Shown: positions 57,142 to 64,000 of the stretch, in pieces
Layout: each line of letters starts with the position of its first letter
Numbering within the stretch: the first letter of the stretch is position 1
From: Cristatella mucedo
Taxonomy: Eukaryota; Bryozoa; Phylactolaemata; Cristatellidae
Length of the DNA: 64,000 nucleotides
NCBI GenBank assembly: GCA_009760855.2
Contig: WPIO01000065.1
Location: forward strand, 631,001-695,000
Reading direction: 5' to 3'
Program-made: the position numbers and the translations under genes
Notes under the pieces: model-generated
The model's database searches: none
What the model saw: only the letters and a program-made list of their open reading frames with translations
What the model was told of the DNA's origin: nothing

Positions 57142-57555
57142 TGTAGTTTGTTCGCACAGCAGAGAGCCAGCCGATGCCCAACACCGACAGTTTATTCCCA
57201 ACGCATGGAGCCCAAGAGAACACGGCTTCCCTCAGCCCCTACTCTCACCCGACTCCCTGACCCCTGGTCGACTCTGATGATTCATCAACCACAACTGTGA
57301 ACCGGCCGACCCTGATGGTGAATCCACCATCTGGTCACCAGCTGGTCCATGCCACATCAAAGGCGGACCACAGCAGTGCACTGGCTGACCATGATGGTAA
57401 ATCCACCATCTGGCCACCAGCTGGTTACCAGCCTGTGTCCATACCACATCACAGGCGGACCACAGCTGTGCACCGGCCCCTCTCGGTGGTGCTTCCAACA
57501 GCTCACCAGCGGCTTATCAGAGGAGCCTGCATACAATACATACACATGAACTACA
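57142..57555 (-). repeat. 3' LTR of the inner element
   Basis: 414 bp, same TG...CA termini as the other LTR. Immediately upstream (element sense) is a short purine run AAGGGAG, a possible polypurine tract. Confidence 0.88.
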
Positions 57556-57662
57556 CGCTCCCTTGACCTTGAGGTCACAAGTCAGGAGCCGGCATACAAT
57601 ACATACATGCATACGTATATACGAACCACACGCCTCCTTGACCTTGAGGTCACAAGTTTGCA
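57556..57662. repeat. Direct repeat with TGACCTTGAGGTCA palindromes
   Basis: CTTGACCTTGAGGTCACAAG occurs at about 57562-57581 and again at about 57640-57659. Each contains TGACCT-TG-AGGTCA, an everted repeat of the nuclear-receptor half-site AGGTCA. It lies between the 3' LTR and the end of pol. Confidence 0.6.
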
Positions 57663-57708
57663 CCACCAACACATGTAGCTGCAAGGTACAAAGCAGCAAT
57701 GAGCAAGC

Positions 57709-60535
57709 CTATCCGGTCAGGACATAGTCGTCGTACCGGTGTGGAAGTGTCACAGCGCGCCTGGGCCACTGTACTAATTCAGCTCTGTCGCCTTCAGGTG
57801 CTGAGGGCGCCTCTTCCTGCCCTGGTACGAGACGCAAGTCGGACACGTGGCGACGCACACCGTCGATCTCGATTCTCACGCCCTGGCCCTCACTGGTTAC
57901 CGTGCCCTCCGGCCACTCGGTCGTGCAACGAGCGCCGGCAGGCTTCACAAAGACTCGCTGGACGACCGCATATTGAGCAGTCCTCGGGCCCTGATCTGTC
58001 TGTGCTCTGAAGAGGGGTTTTTCCACTCATAGGAGGACAGCCTTCTGCAGGGCACCGATTCCTCGTGCAACCCGGCTGTTGGCGAGGTGTTGTACCAATA
58101 CACCATCATCAGGACGTCCTTGCCCGTGCGAGCCGCCATTCCCTTGATGGTCCTGTGATTTCGCTAAACGATGCCGTTGCCGGAGGGTTTATAGGCGAAA
58201 CGGTATATGGGCTCCATGCCCCAACGGTGGCAAAGACCGCAAAGAGCTGTTGAACAAAAGCTCGCACCGTTATCCATTAACAGCTGCTGCGGAGGGCCAC
58301 GTTCCCTAAACATTTCGCCGAGATTTTGCACAACAGAGTTTTCTCCCTCGTCGGGTATTCGCCTCCAGATAGAAAAACGGCTCGGTCCACAATCTACCAT
58401 GGTCAGATATTTTTTACCCATGAAATGCGTTACGTCGCAGGCCAGGCGCTGTCAATTCTCGCTTACATTCAGCACGCCTGGACTCCATGCGACTGGTGCA
58501 GGATCGATCGACTTGGAACGAGGGCAGGCCTTCACGACGGCTTCAATGTCCTTTCGCCGGATAGTAGCTTTCGGGTGGCACATTCTGGCAAGGTACAGTG
58601 TCCTGTCAACTCCAAAGTGGTGAAGGCTGTGGAAACTTTTTAGGTCGACGCTGACCGCCAGCAAAGATGCCTGCTCTGGAACAGCGAGACAGCTTACATT
58701 CGCCCTCATCCATTTCTGAGCGACGCGGGTCGGCTGGTCGGCTTTATTATTGCATGATCGCATCAGGACTACGGAAGCCTTCAGTCCACACTCTGACACC
58801 GTGTTGGCTATCAGTGCTAGCCTGCGTTTGATAAGCGCCTCTCCCATGCCGTGGGCTCGTACAGACTTATCTCCAACCAGCAGTGACTGTAACCATCCGT
58901 GAACAGTTGCTGAATCTGTCCGAATCTCCACCTGCCGTAATGACCAAGCAATGGCCAGATTGAAGCCCTTGATGATAGCCTCCAGCTCAGCAACATTGAT
59001 GTGGGCTATTTCGTCAGCTTTTTGCAGCCAGGAGGCATCCTCGACGATTCTTTCTCCTATATCCAGGCATGTGCCGATAGCAAGGCTGCTGGCATCACAC
59101 CAGAGGATGCCACTATCCACATTCGGCACATTCCAAATGCCTGAGACTGGATCGTCGGCATGCAATCGCTGCATCAATTCACTCGCCATGGCTATGACAT
59201 TTTCACCAACGACTGAGTCCCAACCGACATCGCCAGCGGCTCGCTTTAAGTAACTGCAGGCCGGGCGAAGCCAGCCTGCGACTGGGAAATGCCCGATCAG
59301 CTGCCGCACCACAAAAACAGCTGGCGTCGTGATGGGGCGTTGGGCAATGCGCTCACCACGTTATCGCGGCACCAACAAAGATCCTCACCTTCCTTTTGCC
59401 TGCATACGCGAAGGCCAAGGACCCTTCCGCCAGCGAGGCTTTCTGGCGGCTTAGCCTCCAAACCAAATGTTCGTAGCAAGTCGATTACCTCACCATTCGA
59501 GACGACACTTTTATTGACAACAATATCGTCGACAAACGAATCGGTGCCAGTACGAACTCGCTCATCCATAGACAGGACCTTTGTCAGAATCGCGGTCATT
59601 ATTTTCGGAGCGACATTAAGTCCGAAACCTAGTCGTGTGAGGCAGTACCGACGGCCTTTGTACTCCACTACCTGATATTGCCAGAGAGCTGGATCAACAT
59701 GCACCTGCAAGTATGCTTTTCGCAGGTCAATTATGCTCGCGCTCGCGCCCAGCCGTCGCCATGCTCTGAGCTTAGTGCTAAACACATCGCCACCAGCCGT
59801 GTGACTCGAGATAAACTGATTAAGTTCTCGGTAGTCTATCACGGGCCTCACTTTGCCCTTACTTGCCTGTACGACGGCCATTAGAGGGATCAGGCCACCA
59901 CAATAACCAGCGAACGGCTGCAACCAGCCTTCCTTGATCCACTCTTCCACCTCCTTTTCGTAGTCGGCACGAATTTCCTCTCCCACATGATATGAAGCGA
60001 TATGGTTCGTCAATTGGGGTACGACACAACGATTCGTCCACTCCCACTTGACTAACCAGCACCCCTGATTGAATACTGCCTTAAAGTCCTTGTCGTCAAT
60101 CAGTACGTCAGCTGCCGACAATGCTACAGCACGTTTGACACTAGGAGACGCCACTACTGCTGCCTTGGAACGGTGTGTTGGCTCTAGAACTGCCCTTTGG
60201 TACATGAACTCAACATGACCAGCGGAAGGACCGATAATCACGCCGCCTAGGAGTTCAATGGCATCCATACCGAGTAGTAACCCAAAACCGGGAAGAACAT
60301 CTGACACAAGGCAGTCCAGCACTATGGTTCGTCCGCAGAGGGCTACCGTAGCAACGCACGTGGACTTGCAGACAGCCGTGGCTCTATTCATCATCATGAC
60401 CTCCTCGCACGCTCGCCTCACCCTCGCAGGGTCCGCAAGCGTCGCCGAAATGATGGACCTCGAGCACCCAGTATCCACGAGCGCAGACGCCTCAGAGTTT
60501 TCGATGAGGACACGTACCGAAGGAAGGCGCGCCAT
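57709..60535 (-). pseudogene. Pol of the inner LTR element, broken frame
   Basis: 60535-59297: protease with ALVDTGCSRSII, then reverse transcriptase with VRPVIDYRELN, LTRLGFGLNVAP and SFVDDIVV as the catalytic motif. A frameshift near 59300 leads to 59312-58452: RNase H (LWCDASSLA, HINVAELEA, RTDSATVHG) and the integrase zinc-binding region (HHFGVDRTLYLARM, with a Ser at one Cys position). A TGA at 58452-58454 precedes 58421-58164, the integrase core with the first two acidic residues (TMVDCGPSRF and LLMDNGASF). A TAG at 58164-58166 falls where the family has the third catalytic residue, Glu. After further breaks, 58026-57709 is the C-terminal module (RVFVKPAGARCTTEW, RHVSDLRLVP). The copy cannot encode a complete Pol. 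Confidence 0.82.
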
Positions 60536-60576
60536 AACGGAGAGGAAAGCACCGGCGCAGTAATGCGTGCTCTCCC

Positions 60577-61308
60577 CTACTCGTTTTTTGGCCAGTTTGA
60601 TATGACGGCCCGATCCGAGCAGTTAGCAGCGAGATGTTGAATGCTCCCACAGACGTAGCAGTGTCTCCCGCGACCACGGCGCGCCGCTTTAGAAGGACAA
60701 TCACGGCTTAAGTGCCCGATAGCCTTGAACAGGAAACACACAACATCTCTGTTAGTTGGTGCCTGGGCAGGCCATACCGAACGAGAACCGGATGAGAAGC
60801 AACTTCCTGCCGCCTTCGGAATGCTGACGCTCGCCTTTACTATGACGCGAGCCTTCTCGACAAGAACATCCGCAGGCATTTCCGCGAGGTTGCATGAGGC
60901 TTGGAGGTGCCTCTTTGCGGCCTCCGGCAGCCCAGCGACAAAGGCGAATTTGACAAAATCACCGGCCACCAGCCTAGCCAACCGATTCAAGTCCGCCCAA
61001 AAGCCATCCACATTTTCACCTTCAGCAAGGCGACGCGAGGCGAATTCCTCGTAGGCATCAAAGCGATTCGGCGAGAATGCTGCCAGCAGCGCTTTTCTAA
61101 CCTTGGCGTAGTCTTCCTTAGCCGCCTCGGGGACGCCATCGTAGACCGCATATGCCACACGTGTAAGGAATAGCGGTACGAAGTTTTGCAAGTCATCAAC
61201 TCCTTGCATCTTGGCCAATCTTTCGAACCGATTTAGCCATTCAGCGAAGTCCCCGCTGCCGTCGAATCGCGAAATTTTTGCTTCCATCAGTTGTACTTTC
61301 AGACTCAT
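60577..61308 (-). CDS. Gag of the inner LTR element
   Basis: The start chosen is the Met at 61308, 42 bp inside the 5' LTR, because the frame upstream runs into the LTR. The protein is a helical capsid-like region (FAEWLNRFERLAKMQG, then YDGVPEAAKEDYAKVRKAL), followed by two zinc knuckles. The first is degenerate (the second Cys is Phe, then GHLSRDC). The second is canonical (CYVCGSIQHLAANC). Gag packages the element's RNA. The frame is open throughout. Confidence 0.75.
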   Translation of the reverse strand: MSLKVQLMEAKISRFDGSGDFAEWLNRFERLAKMQGVDDLQNFVPLFLTRVAYAVYDGVPEAAKEDYAKVRKALLAAFSPNRFDAYEEFASRRLAEGENVDGFWADLNRLARLVAGDFVKFAFVAGLPEAAKRHLQASCNLAEMPADVLVEKARVIVKASVSIPKAAGSCFSSGSRSVWPAQAPTNRDVVCFLFKAIGHLSRDCPSKAARRGRGRHCYVCGSIQHLAANCSDRAVISNWPKNE

Positions 61309-61349
61309 CTTTATATGGACCGCACAGTCGCTCCCGCCGAGAAATAGCT

Positions 61350-61757
61350 TGTAGTTTGTTCGCACAGCAGAGAGCCAGCCGATGCCCAACACCGACAGCT
61401 TATTCCCAACGCATGGAGCCCAAGAGCACACGGCTCCCCTCAGCCCCTAACCCGACCCCCGTCCCCTGGTCGACTCTGATGATTCATCGACCATAACTGT
61501 GCACCGGCCGACCCTGATGGTGAATCCACCATCTGGCCACCAGCTGGTCCATGCCACATCAAAGGCGGACCACAGCAGTGCACTGTCCGACAATGATGGT
61601 GAATCCACCATCTGGCCACCAGCTGGTTACTGGCCTGTGTCCATACCACATCACAGGCGGACCACAGCTGTGCACCGGCCCCTTTCGGTGGTGCTTCTAA
61701 AAGCTCACCAGTGGCTTATCAGAGGAGCCTGCATACAATACATACATACGAACTACA
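61350..61757 (-). repeat. 5' LTR of the inner element
   Basis: 408 bp, starting TGTAGTTCG and ending AACTACA in element orientation (TG...CA ends, inverted TGTAGTT/AACTACA). About 94% identical by eye to the other LTR. Confidence 0.88.
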
Positions 61758-62342
61758 GTTGCATGGACGGTGGCGTCAGCAAGTGCCGCCCGCCTGTGCG
61801 AGCTGGATTAGTTGTTGGCAATGGCAACCCACGAAGGCTTCGCCTCCTTTGATGAGGAAATGCAGGCGTTCGGCGATTACCTGGATATGTTCGAGCACTA
61901 CGTGCTAGCTCAAGAGATCCCGGAAGGTCGCCATAAAGCAATTTTTCTGAGTTCTATCGGAGCTAATGCATACGTGCTGCTGCGTAGTATTGTATTGCCG
62001 GCTAAGCCGTCGGATAAGAGCCTGTTGGAACTCACACATGCACTTTCAGACCATCTTATGCCTGTACCGCTCGAAATTTCTGAGACCTACACGTTCCACT
62101 GTCGTCATTAACGACCAGGTGAAACAGGAGAGATTTTCAGGCTGCCTGGCATCTTGCGGCAAATTCTTGTCGGTAGCTCTGCGAAATCAGCTGGTATGTG
62201 GTCTTTTGTTATATGCTACTCGGCAAAGGTTATTGACAGTAAAATGTCGGACACTGAAGATAGCATTAGACATTGCGACACCGGCAGAACAGTCGAAAAA
62301 AGAGGTCGTAGCTATGGAAAAAGGTTCCGAGCATTCGGCTGC
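61758..62342 (+). pseudogene. Gag of the outer gypsy-type element, part 1
   Basis: 61758-61820 continues the leader (GGACGGTGGC, AAGTGCCGCCCG). From 61821 the frame reads FASFDEEMQAFGDYLDMFEH, EGRHKAIFLSSIGANAYVLL and SLLELTHALSDHLMPVP. This is the capsid-like gag common to animal gypsy elements, whose relatives keep a FE.Y...LLS.GA..Y.LL pattern. After a stop at about 62111 it continues in other frames (RRPGETVAEF-like region, LRNQLVCGLL) to about 62340. Confidence 0.72.
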
Positions 62343-62808
62343 CGAATGTAATATATCTCCGTCTGTAACTCCACAAAGCCATAAGGACTAAGTGGGAGTT
62401 TTGTATAATGCACTCACAGCCTAGGCGGCATTCGGTATGCATTCGGTAGCCAGCAGACTTCATCTCACGAAACAAAGAGAAAGTGGGAAGCATAGCAGAG
62501 TCAGAAGAGCAGTTGAGGTACTGAGTAGCATGAAAGTAGCAGCTCAGGGCCGCCTAAAAGGATGGGCCCTAGTCGATAACAGAAGAGTAGTTATCGTTGG
62601 GAAAGAATTGTGGAAGTGAGTTCCACAGAATAGCAGCTGCAGAGCAATAGATTCTGTCGCCAATGGTCGTTAAGAGGAGGAATGGAACAGCTAATGTATT
62701 GTCCATACAGGACCTGAGGGCACGAGGAAGCTGAAACTGGTGCAGCAGTTCCGCTAGGTATGGAGGGGATAAGCCGTGGCGGGCCTTGTGGGTCCGAATC
62801 TTTGCTAG
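62343..62808 (-). mobile_element. Family B 3' fragment inserted in the gypsy gag
   Basis: Matches 23930-24400 nearly throughout (CTCCGTCTGTAACTCCACAAAG, GAAAGTGGGAAGCATAGCAG, GGTGCAGCAGTTCCGCTAGG). Same orientation as the full-length copy. It contains the 3' UTR and about 300 bp of the coding end. Confidence 0.8.
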
Positions 62809-63999
62809 TTGACAGGATGAGCGGACCGAACTCTAAGCCAATTGCAAGCGAATGAGCTACTTCCGGCTTAACATAGAGCGAATGGTGCAGGTGCCCTCAT
62901 TACCGAAGAATATGCCATATCTGCGGATACAAGGTCATATTCAAAGAGTGTGTAAAAGCAAAGATCGGCATCCGATGGGAGCGGCAGGAAAAGCGACGGC
63001 CAAAGAAAAAAATTCACACGATTCCGAGGACGGCATGCAAGTTTCAGACGACGTTGATTTCCTTCATTCTGCGAGTAGTGCGACCCAAAAACCGTGCATA
63101 ATACGGGTCCGTGTTGAATGTACACCCGTTCACATGGAATTTGACAAGGGATCGAGCATTTCTCCGCTATCCTTGCATGAGTATAAACGTGTCTGTCCTC
63201 ATCTCGCCCTGAAGCCTAAGAAGATTACGCCACGGCCGTATGATGGTACTGCAGAGATATCTCCTGTTGGCGTAGTTCATCCTCAGGTTGAATACCAAGG
63301 AAAAAAGGAGCAGGCGACTTTTAGACCTTGCTGAAACCGACGTACCGCAGTTCGGCAGAGAATGGATGGTGGCTTTGATCTCGATATTAGTTGGATGATC
63401 TCAGCAAATTAATCGACAGAGCATCGAGACTTAGACACTGTTCTACAACAGCATGGCGTTATCTTTCACCAGACGCGGGTAAGTTCAGAAGCGTCTTGGC
63501 CAGATTGCACACTCGAGAAAATGCCGTACCCGTGCATATTAAATAACAAACTGTGCCATTTGCTATACGCGAGAACATCGAGGCGGAGCTAAAGAAATTG
63601 CGCTCTGCAGGGGTCATTTTCAGGTTGAGCAGAGCGAATGGGCGACTCCGGTGTTTCCAGTGCCCGACGACTCGATCCGCCTCTACGGGACTACAAAGCG
63701 ATGCTGAACTCTCAGCTAGTAATTGTGTCATACATAATGCCTTCGATAGACGACTTTCGGGAGAACCTAATTGGTGGAATCTTGTTTTCAAAGCTGAACC
63801 TGTTCCGTGCATTTACGAAGATCGAACTTGAAGAAGCGTCCAAAGTTGTTTGTCCCTATTACTACGCACATGGGTTTGTTTGAATACAACCGCTTGCAGT
63901 TCGGTGTCGTCTCCGCTCCAGCTATTCATCAAAGGGCAATGGATCATTTGCTGTCTGAACTGCCTTGTGTATTGTGCGTGCTACCAGGGCGACATTTTT
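62809..63999 (+). pseudogene. Outer gypsy-type element: end of gag, protease and start of reverse transcriptase
   Basis: 62852-63334: remnant of a zinc knuckle (GHIQRVCKSKD), then a retropepsin-like region (HMEFDKGSSISPLSLHEYKR) in which the active-site Thr of DTG is Lys. 63350-63990: reverse transcriptase in broken frames, with LKKLRSAGVIF, SKLNLFRAFTKIELEEASK (the LDLSQAYQQ region) and then FGVVSAPAIHQRAMD in another frame. It runs off the window edge. Several stops show it is inactive. Confidence 0.75.
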
Positions 64000-64000
64000 G

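Larger units (their letters stand above)
57142..61757 (-). mobile_element. Complete LTR retrotransposon (inner element, Ty3/gypsy-like order)
   Basis: 4616 bp with two LTRs, a gag frame, a broken pol frame ordered protease, reverse transcriptase, RNase H, integrase, and no env-like frame. TTGC flanks both sides (57138-57141 and 61758-61762, the latter as GTTGC), consistent with a 4-5 bp target duplication. Order fits Ty3/gypsy; BEL/Pao shares it and cannot be excluded by eye. Confidence 0.88.

Noticed and set aside
57142-61757. Endogenous retrovirus
   Set aside because: No envelope-like frame lies between pol and the 3' LTR; the structure is that of an ordinary LTR retrotransposon.

Overview
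The window is nuclear DNA from a multicellular animal, most likely an invertebrate that I cannot place more closely. The evidence is spliced genes with GT-AG introns, a full-length animal-type SREBP gene, a rhodopsin-like receptor, and a dense load of L2/CR1-like retrotransposons, tRNA-derived SINEs, LTR elements and hAT/mariner-type fragments. No operons, ribosome binding sites, CRISPR arrays or rRNA genes were seen.

Layout. 378-8769 (minus strand): a complete seven-exon sterol regulatory element-binding protein gene. Its 4.4 kb third intron splits the bHLH domain and is full of repeat debris. Just upstream of its ATG (8812-8911) sit two near-consensus sterol regulatory elements and a CCAAT box, arranged as for feedback regulation by its own product. 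8.9-27.5 kb: mostly mobile-element remains, namely L2/CR1-like 'family A' copies, a decayed hAT-type transposase (21.2-22.9 kb), an unclassified repeat, and a nearly complete 'family B' L2/CR1-like retrotransposon (23.9-27.5 kb, minus). 27739-28725 (plus): an intronless seven-transmembrane receptor gene isolated among repeats. 29-42 kb: more family A copies, SINEs, pogo/mariner-like ends, long stretches without recognisable content, and a possible receptor fragment at 38.2-38.5 kb. 43.32-44.64 kb: a 1.3 kb tandem array that passes from degenerate TTTAGGG-like telomere repeats through several different 9-bp repeat phases and back. 45.2-56.6 kb: SINEs and tandemly placed family A copies, one carrying a 187-bp hAT-type MITE. 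56.6 kb to the end: a plus-strand gypsy-type element interrupted by a complete minus-strand LTR retrotransposon (57142-61757) and by a family B fragment.

Only two genes look functional at sequence level. SREBP is a membrane-tethered transcription factor for lipid synthesis that is released by two proteases. The receptor is an orphan. They face opposite ways about 19 kb apart, and nothing links them. The rest is explained by repeated insertion, with three recurring patterns: family A copies placed head-to-tail at the (ATT)n tails of other family A copies, a conserved 3' hairpin kept even in very short fragments, and LTR elements nested inside one another.

Exon boundaries, family assignments and identities were read by eye. 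Family names A, B, C and R3 are local labels, not database names.
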